Source of the DNA: JAPOXK01 sp965220315
GTDB taxonomy: Bacteria; Chloroflexota; Dehalococcoidia; Bin125
NCBI GenBank assembly: GCA_965220315.1
Contig: CBDCPP010000002.1
Coordinates: 496,001-560,000, forward strand
Direction: 5' to 3'
DNA: 64,000 bases
The notes beneath the pieces were generated by a model. The model was not told the origin of the DNA and ran no database searches. It was given only the letters and a program-made list of their open reading frames with translations. Below are positions 18,021-26,794 of the stretch, one piece after another (within the stretch, counting starts at the first letter, position 1; each line of letters starts with the position of its first letter). Made by a program: the position numbers and the translations under genes.

Positions 18021-19349
18021 ATGCCCGCCTTCGACACCCTCCTTGCCGAAGTCGAAGCCGACTACCGGCGCCGTACTCCCACCTCCGCTGCCCTCTACGA
18101 CCGCGCTCTCGCTTCCATGCCCGGTGGCGATACCAGGCAGACGGTCTTCTTCACCCCCTACCCGCTTTTCTTAGCGCGTGGCGAAGGCTCCTACGTCACG
18201 GATGTCGATGGCCACCGCTACTTTGACTGCTCAAGCTGCTGGAGCGCCCTCGTTCTCGGTCACGCCCACCCCGCTGTCACGGAAGCCGTCGGCGAACAGC
18301 TCGCCCGCGGTACCGCTTACAACGCTGCCAGCCCGCACGCTCTCGAATTGATCGAGCTCCTCCGTGACCGCATTCCCTCACTACGTAGAGTCCGCCTCAC
18401 CAATACCGGCAGCGAAGCAACGATGCTTGCCGTCCGCGCGGCTCGAGCCGCCACGGGTCGACGAAAAATCGTCAAGATGATCGGCGCCTACCACGGTGCC
18501 CACGATGACTGGCAAGTCCACGACGGCGACCCGCAACCCGGCCTCATCCCGGGAAACGACGCCTTCGTCCGTGAAGTTCCCTTCAACGACAAAACCGCCG
18601 TCACTGATCTCCTCAACGCTGAAGCGACCGACATCGCCGCCCTCATCGTCGAGCCTGTCATGGGTGTCGCTGGTTCCCTCCCCCCGCTGGACGGCTACCT
18701 CCACCACCTTCGCGCCGAAACCGAGCGTCACGGCATCGTCCTCATTTTCGACGAAGTGATCACGCTTCGCCTTGCCCTTGGCGGCGCCCAGGCGCTTTAC
18801 GATCTTCGTCCCGATCTCACGACCATGGGGAAGATCATCGGTGGCGGTCATCCCATCGGTGCCTTCGGCGGCGACGCGCAACTCATGGAGCAGTTTTCGC
18901 CCTTACGTGACAGCCCCCTCAGTCACAGCGGTACCCTCAACGCCAACCCCGTTTCCGCCATCGCCGGCATCGCCACCCTCCGCCAGCTCGATGCCGACAC
19001 CATCTCCTATATCAACCGCCTCGGTGACCGTTTCGCTGCTGCCGTCGCCGCTATCGCCCAAGCGCGCGACGTTCCGCTACACACCACTGGCCTAGGCTCG
19101 ATCCGCAACCTCCACTTCGGCCCCACGCCCCCGCTGCACGCTGCTCAGGCCGCCGCTGGCGACATGAACCTCCGCCTCCTCCTCCATCGCAAACTCCTCA
19201 CGCTCGGCGTCCTTGCCGTCGAGCGGGGGATGTTCGCCTTCGCTACTACTACCACCGAAGCCGATGTCGACGATCTCACTGCCAAGATCGATGGCGCCAT
19301 CGCTTGGATGCGCCCCGCCATTGAGGAGCGCCGCCCCCAAGATGGCTAG
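18021..19349 (+). CDS. Class III aminotransferase (glutamate-1-semialdehyde aminomutase-like)
   Basis: This 442-residue PLP enzyme has NTGSEATMLAVRAARAATGR and GAYHGAHDDW for phosphate binding, IFDEVITLRL with the PLP-pyridine Asp, and the Schiff-base Lys in TMGKIIGGGHPIGAFGG. Its overall match is to the GSA-aminomutase branch of class III, but it stands with degradative genes rather than haem genes. It is more likely a transaminase or aminomutase of an amino acid or amine. The ATG at 18021 has GGAG at 18009-18012; a longer frame to 17907 lacks a good ribosome site. Confidence 0.86.
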   Translation: MPAFDTLLAEVEADYRRRTPTSAALYDRALASMPGGDTRQTVFFTPYPLFLARGEGSYVTDVDGHRYFDCSSCWSALVLGHAHPAVTEAVGEQLARGTAYNAASPHALELIELLRDRIPSLRRVRLTNTGSEATMLAVRAARAATGRRKIVKMIGAYHGAHDDWQVHDGDPQPGLIPGNDAFVREVPFNDKTAVTDLLNAEATDIAALIVEPVMGVAGSLPPLDGYLHHLRAETERHGIVLIFDEVITLRLALGGAQALYDLRPDLTTMGKIIGGGHPIGAFGGDAQLMEQFSPLRDSPLSHSGTLNANPVSAIAGIATLRQLDADTISYINRLGDRFAAAVAAIAQARDVPLHTTGLGSIRNLHFGPTPPLHAAQAAAGDMNLRLLLHRKLLTLGVLAVERGMFAFATTTTEADVDDLTAKIDGAIAWMRPAIEERRPQDG

Positions 19350-19430
19350 CGCTATCGCACGCTCAACGGGGAGATGGCAGCTTCCGCTCGCGCCCGCCTC
19401 GCGCCGTCGATCTGATCCCCACCCCTGTTG

Positions 19431-19925
19431 CTACCGGAAGTCCGCGCGCGTCATCCACGGCTTCTTCACCCATCCGTCTTCATACGGCGTCATGAAATGG
19501 ATGTAGACCGACACCCGCTCAAACAACCACTGATCGCTCACCTTCCTGTAGCGCTCCTCGTAGCTTCCCGCGCTGAAGATCGCCCGCCCCGCGATCGACG
19601 ATGGTTCCCACACATAGCATTGACCGGTCGCCTCCGTTCCGGATGGCGCCACCTCTACCGTGTGTCCCACCTGGTATTGCAGAACGAACGACACCTTGGG
19701 TCCCACCTTCGCGTAGAAGTCCGCGATCGCATCGTTCCCCTCGATCTGGCCGTAGTGGTTCGCTTCCCAGATCGCGTCCGGCAGGAACAAGTTCTTAAAC
19801 CGTTCGCGCGGGAACTCCGCCTCGCCTGACAAGCCTGAGCTGATGCAGTCTGCGTATGCGAGCTTTAGCTGTTGGATCGCCGCGATATCCTCAAGTTTCT
19901 GTACACGTGCCTCGAGATCCACCAT
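19431..19925 (-). CDS. SnoaL-like (NTF2-fold) protein
   Basis: This 164-residue SnoaL_4-type protein starts at the ATG at 19925, with GGAGG just upstream. It opens with VQKLEDIAAIQQLKLAYADC, continues with LFLPDAIWEANHYGQIEG, and ends in the sheet with TPYEDGWVKKP. This is the same architecture and end motif as the protein at 8026-8499, so the two are paralogues. The fold hosts small isomerases, hydratases and dioxygenase subunits. It converges with the aminotransferase gene. No specific reaction can be assigned. Confidence 0.77.
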   Translation of the reverse strand: MVDLEARVQKLEDIAAIQQLKLAYADCISSGLSGEAEFPRERFKNLFLPDAIWEANHYGQIEGNDAIADFYAKVGPKVSFVLQYQVGHTVEVAPSGTEATGQCYVWEPSSIAGRAIFSAGSYEERYRKVSDQWLFERVSVYIHFMTPYEDGWVKKPWMTRADFR

Positions 19926-20146
19926 CGATCCTCCGAGTCTCTGACTACCAAATCGGCGGCGTCTGCCTGCCAATTTCTTGGGCTCTGGTTCTCCAGGGCC
20001 GCTACGTCCTGGTGAAGGTTAAGCCATGAGTCGTAACGCGGCCATCCGGAGACGGACGCGCCTGCGGTAGGTCCGCCACCCATCTATGAAGGCGATTAGG
20101 CGTCTGCGCAGATCGCCAGACGGAGGGAGTCAATGTCGTTGTCCTC

Positions 20147-20866
20147 CACAGCCACCAGACCTTGGGGCACGCAGCCCGTCAACTGGTTTCCACCGAGGAG
20201 CAGCCATGTCAGGTTGGCGAGGTGGCCCAGTTCGGGCGGGATCGGCCCGCTCAGCTGGTTTTCAGAGAGGATCAGCTGTCTCAGGTTGGCGAGGCTGCCC
20301 AGTTCGGGCGGGATCGGCCCGCGCAGCTGGTTTGTATTGAGGTACAGCTGTCTCAGGTTGGAGAGGCCGCCCAACTCCGTTGGAATCTGGCCGGTCAACC
20401 GGTTTCCACCGAGGCTCAGCCATCTCAGGTTGGCGAGGCGGCCCAGTGCGGGGGGGATCGGCCCGCGCAGCTGGTTTCTAGCGAGGTCCAGCAATTGCAG
20501 GTTGGCGAGGCTACCCAGTTCGGGCGGTATCGGCCCGCTTAACTGATTGCCCCAGAGGTACAACCATGCCAGGTTGGCGAGGCCGCCCAATTCGGAGGGG
20601 ATCGGCCCGCGCAGCTGGTTTGCAGTGAGGTCCAGCGATTGCAGGTTGGCGAGGTGGCCCAGTTCGGGGGGGATCGGCCCGCTTAACTGATTGCCCAAGA
20701 GGTTCAGCCGTATCAGGTTGGCGAGGCTGCCCAGCTCCACAGGAATCTGGCCCGTCAACTGGTTTCTCTCGAGGTCCAGCAATGTCAGGGTGGCGAGGCG
20801 GCCCAGTGCGGGGGGGATCGGCCCGCGCAGCTGGTTTTCAGAGAGGGAAAGCCCAGTGATCGAGCC
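20147..20866 (-). repeat. Ten tandem 72-bp leucine-rich repeat units
   Basis: The 720-bp block is exactly ten units of 24 codons. Each encodes a plant-type leucine-rich repeat close to LxLxxNQLxGPIPPELGxLANL. Units alternate between NQLRGPIPP, NQLSGPIPP and NQLTGQIP variants. Near identity at DNA level suggests recent expansion or gene conversion. The repeats form the C-terminal domain of the broken secreted protein and are followed by a short DNDIDSLRLAICADA cap. Confidence 0.9.
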
Positions 20867-22536
20867 GTCACAGTCGACCCCTACCCCGTGCCATTGGTCG
20901 AGGGGCGCATCGCTCAGCCAGTTCTCACTGTTCCTCCAGCCTGGGCCGTTGGTGGCATGGTAGAGCGCGGCCAACACGTCTCTGATTTGGGGCGAGACGG
21001 GGGGCCCTGGGTGCGGGGGTATACCCGGGGATGGGCCGACCATGGAGACAGGAATACCAGAAGCGGAACGCCTCGTGCTGTGGCTGCGGGGTGTGCGTGA
21101 GAAAGGCCTGGTAAATCTCGTCTTCCGTCGGGGTCCTGCCAGTGCGCTGCCCTGTCTCGAACAACTCCCGCAGCGCCGCCGACACCACCGCATGCCCCAG
21201 GGTTCGATACATTCCCGCTAGGAGCTGACGTCCAAGTAAATACGGGCAGTCCAGCCGCTCCGCCTCGGTCTCGATCCACCCCTGGACATTGGCCGCGCCA
21301 TCAGGAAGGCACTCCTCGGCTATCAGAACCTGGTCCCTGACATAGAGGGCGCGAACGGAGCCGACGTCTCCGGTCAACCGGAGCGTGTATAGCGTCAGGA
21401 AATCAGCCGCTCCCTCGGATAGCCAACGCGGTACCGGGGCGCCTGCACCAAAATAGAAGTGGGCCAACTCGTGGTACGTCAGGTACTTGGAGGTGTTCCC
21501 CACCACAACGGAATCGCCAGCATTCCGCCCAAGAGGGGGATCTGAGCCCAAATCCGATTCCAGTTCCACGAGCGCGATCGTGGCCGGCTTTGGCCAGGGC
21601 GTTCCCATGAACGCCTCCATGGACTCGGCAGCGAACCGCATCCGTTCGAGCTGCCCCGCCAGGGCGAGACGCGACCGGCCGACCGCGTACAGGTCCACCG
21701 CGCCCGCCAGCGGTAGGGAAATCGTTTCCGACCGCACCTGTGCGCCTCGAAGCAAGTCCTGGAAGACATCCTCAGCGTGAGGAATACTCGCGGGAGGAAT
21801 ATTGGGCAGCACGACAATCAGCGCCGCTTCCTCTTCGGTCAGCCCGTCCCGGAACCACGATTGCTGCTGCAGGTGCTCCGATCGGCTTGGGTCACTGGCG
21901 AGCATCCATTGCACGGACCGAAGCACGGCCCCGATGAGATGGCCGGTCCGGTCAGGCACGGTCGTCAGTTGGCCGGCGATCTCCGGGTGGCTGTCGGCCA
22001 GGATCTCCAGGCTATTGATGATGCTCAGTTCGTCTGCGGTCACGCTGTCGGCGAGCCAGGGCGCGCCCGCCACCCGCTGAAACATCGACGGGTCCACTCG
22101 AGCGAGGGACCGAATGCGGTCCAGCGCGCGTTGCTCATTGCCAGTGACGCCGTCCGCGACCCAGGACAGCTGCTCGATGGCGAACGCCGAAACGGGGACG
22201 ACCACCGCAGCGGAGCAGTTGTTGGTGGGGTCGAACTCGCCAGCCACCGCGTCCACACAGGCCCCGTAGTAGTAGGCGCCCGGCGTGGCGGGCGCTTGCG
22301 TGCGGAGGGACTCCTCGCTCGTGTCCGACGAGGCATCGAGCCCGGAGATCTAGTCCCTTCCCACCTCGGTATCGCCGGCCGTGAGGGTCGCGTCATCGGA
22401 ACGGTAGTAGATCAGCGTGGCCTGGCCCGCGGCGCCGGTCCCCCGGTTCCGCACCGTGACGGAGAGCGCGAAGGACTGGCCTGCCATCGGGCTGCTCGCA
22501 CTGACCGTGGGCGTGTCGACCACGAGATCGGGTAAC

Positions 22537-22914
22537 GGCACCGCGACGCGGACGGCGTTGCTCTGGTGGAACCGACCCGAGGCGCTGCGCATGGACATGT
22601 CGAGGGGGGTGTTCAGCGTGCGCCAGCGGCCGCCCTCGGGACGGGTGCTGACGTACAGATACGTGGGGTCGGCGATCCATCGCCACACGGTCACCTCGAC
22701 GGTGGCCGTGGCGCCCCGCCCCAGCGGCACCGCGACGCGGACGGCGTTGCTCTGGTGGAACCGACCCGAGGCGCTGCGTCTGGACAGGTCGAGAGGGGTG
22801 TTCAGCGTGCGCCAGCGGCCGCCGGCAGGGCGCGTGCTGAGGTAGAGGTCCGCCGGGGTGTCCACGGATCGCCACACCGTCACCTCGACGGTGGCCGTCG
22901 TGGGCGGGGACGGT
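22537..22914 (-). repeat. Two tandem 189-bp coding repeats
   Basis: Two adjacent 189-bp (63-codon) units, 22537-22725 and 22726-22914, differ at scattered bases. Each encodes TATVEVTVWR, then LYxSTRPxGGRWRTLNTPLD and SASGRFHQSNAVRVAVPL. They form an N-terminal beta-rich module of the broken secreted protein, between its signal peptide and CARDB domain. I do not recognise the domain. Confidence 0.8.
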
Positions 22915-22994
22915 TCCCCTTGGGCGGTGGCCGCGTGCGTGCCGGCCGCGAGGGCCACGACAAGGGCGAGCACGGCGATGATCCTGAGCTGCAT

Positions 22995-23308
22995 GGCGTG
23001 TCCCCGCTGCCCGGTCGCAGGAGGCGTTCTCCAGCACCGCAAGGTGGGGATGCCGCTGCCGTGGGTGCGGTCACTCTAGCCGATGCGGTGAGCGCCGCGG
23101 CGACGGTGTCTCTGCCCCTCCCAGGCGTGGACCGACTCGGGATCTTCGGCGCAAGACTGCACGGCTGCGCCCGGGCGCAGCAGCAAGGCCGGGCCGGGAG
23201 ACGACGCTCTGGTCGCCCTGGTGTGGTAGTCGTGGCTCCTGCCTGGCCCAGGCCTCCGGTGTTGCCTTTTCTGGCACGACATCGCCTGGGGCTTCGGTGG
23301 ATCCGGGC
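22995..23308. other. Intergenic stretch, no gene recognised
   Basis: This 314-base gap lies between the start of the broken secreted-protein gene and the stop of the DUF1697 gene. All frames give low-complexity Arg/Pro-rich translations with no ribosome site, and I see no RNA gene. It presumably holds the upstream region of the secreted-protein gene. Confidence 0.5.
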
Positions 23309-23881
23309 TTAGCCGGCCTCGGTGGCCAGCTCGAGGAGCTTCCCTACCGTTCTCCAGTTGCGGGCAGTGCTGGTGGTCGAGAGGCGGGCGTCGAAGTAGC
23401 TGTTCGTGAGCTTGCTGCGGGCAACCCCGTTCGGGTAGTGGAGAAAGACCTCGCGACCCAGGACCGCGAACTCGTCGCCGGGCGAGCGATTCGGATCTAG
23501 TGCTTCAACGTGCGCACGGTCGGGCAGGTCCGCCAGGAAGAGGACGAGCAGCTTGTTCGCTTCGATCCCCGATTCCGCGAAGGGGTTGACCTGCACGATT
23601 GCCTGGAGCTCCCGGGCCGTGCGGGTGACTACGGGAACGCGATAGCCGAAGCGACTCGAGATCGCCGCACTGACCAGGGACGGGATGTCTTCTGTCAGCG
23701 CCGGACCGGCGCGAAAGACAACGTTCCCACTCTGGATGTAGGTCCGGACGTCGTCGCACCCAGCCTCCCGGAACATTGTGGCGAGATCCCTCATCGGCAG
23801 TTTGTTCTTACCACCGACGTTGATCCCGCGAAGCATCGCGACGGTTGCGCGAGTCGCGCGATAGGTACTGTCAACGGACAT
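23309..23881 (-). CDS. DUF1697 domain protein
   Basis: This 190-residue protein spans a full DUF1697 domain: TVAMLRGINVGGKNKLPMRDL at the start, then GCDDVRTYIQSGNVVF, the ISSRFGYRVPVVTRTARELQAIV helix-strand, and RNWRTVGKLLELA at the end. Members are widespread bacterial proteins of unknown biochemical role, often carried on mobile or accessory DNA. The + strand here has more G than C, unlike the flanking backbone, so it belongs to the 20-24 kb island. It appears intact. Confidence 0.85.
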   Translation of the reverse strand: MSVDSTYRATRATVAMLRGINVGGKNKLPMRDLATMFREAGCDDVRTYIQSGNVVFRAGPALTEDIPSLVSAAISSRFGYRVPVVTRTARELQAIVQVNPFAESGIEANKLLVLFLADLPDRAHVEALDPNRSPGDEFAVLGREVFLHYPNGVARSKLTNSYFDARLSTTSTARNWRTVGKLLELATEAG

Positions 23882-24339
23882 GTTGGGTCTGCTCCTGAGC
23901 CCCTGATCGTAGCCCGAATCCAGCGACGGGTGGGGTTGAACGGGCGGTTTCGCGTGAAGCAGTGGTCTGGTGGGGATGGAGCGCGAGAGCGCCGCGCGCT
24001 GGGCGCAAGTCGTCGCCGCTCACCCTGAAGCCGAAGCCACTGCAATCCCTGCCGAGATGGCCGCCCCGCGAGAAATGTGGACTGCCGCCTCTCCGGCGAT
24101 GGTGATCGGGTCACACTACCCGGCCGACGGCCGCTGTTGGCCGCGCAGTTTTGCGTGAGTAGGGGAGTAAGTCTCATCCGCGACGCCGCTCCGAAATGGC
24201 CCGTTCAGGGGACCACAGTGGACCGCGAGCACCCCGCCGCAACCGTGGGGGTGTGGAACCCTCGTTTCGTAGGGAAATCCGCAGAGGGTGGTGCCGGGGA
24301 GATCCCCTGGACTCGAGATCCGTCATCGTGCTGCTCCTC
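23882..24339. other. Intergenic stretch, no gene recognised
   Basis: This 458-base gap lies between the DUF1697 gene start and the crotonase-family gene end. Short frames of about 60 residues on the + strand (for example 23970-24158) show no family motif and I do not call them. No tRNA, repeat array or clear terminator was seen. It marks the right edge of the 20-24 kb island. Confidence 0.5.
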
Positions 24340-25200
24340 TCAGCGCCCTCTGTACACCGGGTCTCGCTGCTCATGAAACGATGCCCGCCCTTCCAACACG
24401 TCTTCCGCCTCGTCGTAGTACCGCGCGAACGTTTCGAACTCGTTACTGAGCGAGTCCCGCAGCCCATGCACCATCGAATATTCCAGCGCCTGCTTGTGCG
24501 CGTTCAGAGCCCCCGTCGGCAGCGGCGCCAAGGTCTCCACGAAATTCGCTGCCCCCTGTGCGAACGCCGCCAGCGGCCACACCCGTGTTACTAGTCCCCA
24601 CTCCAGTGCTTCCTGTGCAGAGAGATGCCGTCCCGTGAGCAGCAGATCCAACGCGCGCCCTTGCCCCACGATCCGCGGCAAAAACCACGATGCTCCCGCA
24701 ATCGATCCCAGCGCCCGTCGTGCCCGGTGGTCGCCGATCTTCAAATTGTCCGCCGCCAATCGGAAATCGCAAGCCAGCGCCAGCTCGAATCCCGCCCCCA
24801 GTACGTAGCCGTATAGCAGCGCTACCACCGGCTGAGGTGCCGCCCGCAGCGCCGGGATCAGCTTGTGGTGCGTCGAGTGTGGGCTATCGAAGCGCACCAC
24901 GGGCTCCATGTCTTTCAGATCGTCTCCGCTGGAAAACGCTTGCGTTCCTTCTCCCTGGATCGTGATCACCCGGATCGCCGGCTTCTGCGCCGCGTCCCGT
25001 ACCAATTCCTCGATCTCCCGCAGCATCGTGAACGTGATCGCGTTCAACCGCGCAGGCCGTCGCATTGTGATCGCCAGGACTCCCTGCTCGGACACCTCCC
25101 AGCTCACTTCGCGCCACTCCCGCTCCTCAACGGGCGGTGCGATCGTCCGTCCCAACCTGTCGGTCCAGCGCTTACCCGTACTCCCCTGCTCCTGAGGCAT
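24340..25200 (-). CDS. Enoyl-CoA hydratase/isomerase-family protein with altered active site
   Basis: This 286-residue crotonase-fold protein starts at the ATG at 25200, with GAGGAG upstream. The oxyanion-hole segments are recognisable (FSSGDDLKDM and YGYVLGAGFELALACDFRLAA). At the place of the first catalytic Glu of true hydratases the sequence reads ARRALGSIAG, putting Arg where Glu144 sits in the rat enzyme, and the second Glu position is Asp (ALDLLLTG). It may catalyse another crotonase reaction such as isomerisation or hydrolysis. The upstream hydantoinase gene ends 14 bases before it, so the two form a unit. Confidence 0.82.
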   Translation of the reverse strand: MPQEQGSTGKRWTDRLGRTIAPPVEEREWREVSWEVSEQGVLAITMRRPARLNAITFTMLREIEELVRDAAQKPAIRVITIQGEGTQAFSSGDDLKDMEPVVRFDSPHSTHHKLIPALRAAPQPVVALLYGYVLGAGFELALACDFRLAADNLKIGDHRARRALGSIAGASWFLPRIVGQGRALDLLLTGRHLSAQEALEWGLVTRVWPLAAFAQGAANFVETLAPLPTGALNAHKQALEYSMVHGLRDSLSNEFETFARYYDEAEDVLEGRASFHEQRDPVYRGR

Positions 25201-25214
25201 GGGCTCCTCGTTTC

Positions 25215-26648
25215 TTAGACCGCCGGGCTCGACAATAGCTCTGGGGCGACTTTCCGCGGGAGCCATTCCCCGTCCGACGGATCGCCGTGCAACTTTCCGC
25301 CCTCCACCATGACCTTGCCGCGCAAGATGGTCATCACGGGATAGCCTTGGCACGCGAACTCGTCCCAGATGCTGTAATCCGTCTCCGCATGCAGCCCCGC
25401 GACCGTGATCGTCCGCTCCAGCGCCGGGTCCATCAGCACCAAGTCCGCGTCGGCTCCCACTGCAATCGCCCCTTTCCGCGGATACAGCCCCAAAATTCGC
25501 GCCGCGTTGCTCGATACGATCCCTGCGAACCGCTCCAGCGACATCCCCCGTTCTGCTACGAACTTCGTCCACGCCACCGCTAACCGGGTCTCGATCCCGT
25601 TGTGTCCTCCTGCCGCTGTTTCGATCGTCGTCCCGTGCAGCTTCACCCGCCGCGATGTCGTGTACTCGTCGGTGCCCACCGTGGAGAGTCGTCCGTTCAT
25701 CAATCCTTCGACCAGTGCTTCTCGGTCGGACTCCCCTTTGAGCGCCGGATACGTATGCACCAGCATTCCCTCCGGTTTCGCGTAATCGGCCGCCGTGAAC
25801 TCCAGGTAGTTGTGCAGCGCTTCCCCATACACGGGTTGTCCCGCCGCTCGTGCATCGGCGATCACCTCCACTCCCTCCCTCGCCGTCGTATGCACGAAGT
25901 ACACGCCGGTTCCATGATGCGACGCGATCCGCGTCGCCGTCTGAAACGCCAGCGCTTCCGACAGGTTGTTGTGCGCTAGGTGCAAGTTAAACGCCTGATC
26001 CCGTCCTTCTCGCTTTAGCCGCTCCGTCATCGCTCGCACCATTTCATCGTTCTCACCATGGACCACCATCATCCCGCCTGCCCGTCCCACTGCCTCGAAC
26101 GCTGCTGAGAGATATCCGTCCGGCACCCGCAGCCGGGGGAACGTCATGAACACCTTGAAACTCGCGTTTCCCTCCGCCACCGCCTCCGCTACCTGAGACA
26201 ACCTCTCTGGCCCCACTTCCCCTCGCAGCACATAGTGGAACGCGTAGTCCGTGTAGCACTGCTCCGCGAACGCCGCCCGGCGTCGATCCATGTCCTCGTT
26301 GATCGTCGTCGGCGGCAAGCCTTCCGATCGACCGGGTGCTGTCGCGAAGTCGATGATCGTTGTCGTCCCCCCGAACAACGCCGCCCGACTCGCCGCCCGC
26401 GGCCCTTGCGTGTACACATCCCGCGCCCCCGCCCACGCTGCCGGGACTATTTCGCCGAGATGCGCGTGCGGCTCTATTCCGCCTGGCAGTACGACCAACC
26501 CCCGCGCATCGATCTCTCGCTCCGCCTCCTGGTCTAGCGACCCCGCTGCTGCCACGAGCGCGATCCGCCCCTCCTGCACTCCTAGGTCGAACCGGCCGGC
26601 TCCTTCCGGCCTCACTACTTCCCCGCCGCGTACGATCAGGTCAAGCAC
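25215..26648 (-). CDS. D-hydantoinase / dihydropyrimidinase-family amidohydrolase
   Basis: This 477-residue TIM-barrel amidohydrolase opens cyclic imides such as hydantoins or dihydropyrimidines. Metal-site elements are the HAH pair in GIEPHAHLGE, the carboxylated Lys in ASFKVFM, His in VVHGENDE, His in YFVHTTAREG and Asp in TVGTDEYTT. The first motif differs from the usual DPHVH. The chosen GTG at 26648 has AGGAGG five bases upstream; a TTG at 26675 is a weaker choice. It lies directly upstream of the crotonase-like gene. Confidence 0.87.
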   Translation of the reverse strand: MLDLIVRGGEVVRPEGAGRFDLGVQEGRIALVAAAGSLDQEAEREIDARGLVVLPGGIEPHAHLGEIVPAAWAGARDVYTQGPRAASRAALFGGTTTIIDFATAPGRSEGLPPTTINEDMDRRRAAFAEQCYTDYAFHYVLRGEVGPERLSQVAEAVAEGNASFKVFMTFPRLRVPDGYLSAAFEAVGRAGGMMVVHGENDEMVRAMTERLKREGRDQAFNLHLAHNNLSEALAFQTATRIASHHGTGVYFVHTTAREGVEVIADARAAGQPVYGEALHNYLEFTAADYAKPEGMLVHTYPALKGESDREALVEGLMNGRLSTVGTDEYTTSRRVKLHGTTIETAAGGHNGIETRLAVAWTKFVAERGMSLERFAGIVSSNAARILGLYPRKGAIAVGADADLVLMDPALERTITVAGLHAETDYSIWDEFACQGYPVMTILRGKVMVEGGKLHGDPSDGEWLPRKVAPELLSSPAV

Positions 26649-26794
26649 GAGTCCTCCTGCTCTTTCGCGCGGCAATACTAGCCTCTACTCTCGAGCCCGA
26701 GTTCTCCTCGCGAGTTGATGCGCCGATGAGCGGAGCGCTATCGTCGGGTCCGTAGAGCCGCCGGCGCACAGTCGCCCCTTCGGAAGGATTTGCT

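Larger units (their letters stand above)
20096..22994 (-). pseudogene. Broken secreted protein: duplicated domain, CARDB, gluzincin peptidase, leucine-rich repeats
   Basis: Read from an ATG at 22994, a Sec signal peptide (MQLRIIAVLALVVALAAG) is followed by a 63-residue unit present twice, then a CARDB domain. In mid-CARDB the frame hits an in-frame TAG at 22350-22352. The same frame continues the domain perfectly beyond it (ISGLDASS... to YYYGACVDAVAGEFDPTNNCS), so one codon has become a stop. Next comes a zinc peptidase-like domain with HELAH (21459-21473) and downstream SEGAADF Glu, gluzincin style. Near 20990-21060 the frame shifts, probably at six Gs at 20999-21004, and ten leucine-rich repeats follow to the stop. 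One nonsense and one frameshift make this a pseudogene, unless the shift is a sequencing error. Confidence 0.82.

Noticed and set aside
18021..19349. Assignment as hemL (glutamate-1-semialdehyde aminomutase)
   Set aside because: The fold matches that branch, but there are no haem genes nearby and the context is catabolic, so the gene symbol is not justified.
20147..20866. Regular 72-bp repeats considered as a CRISPR or satellite array
   Set aside because: The repeats are directly adjacent, have no spacers and translate in one frame into leucine-rich repeats.
22350..22352. TAG in the CARDB domain as a pyrrolysine or other recoded codon
   Set aside because: TAG is used as a normal stop elsewhere (for example at 693), there is no pyl gene in the window, and the same gene also has a frameshift, so decay is the simpler reading.
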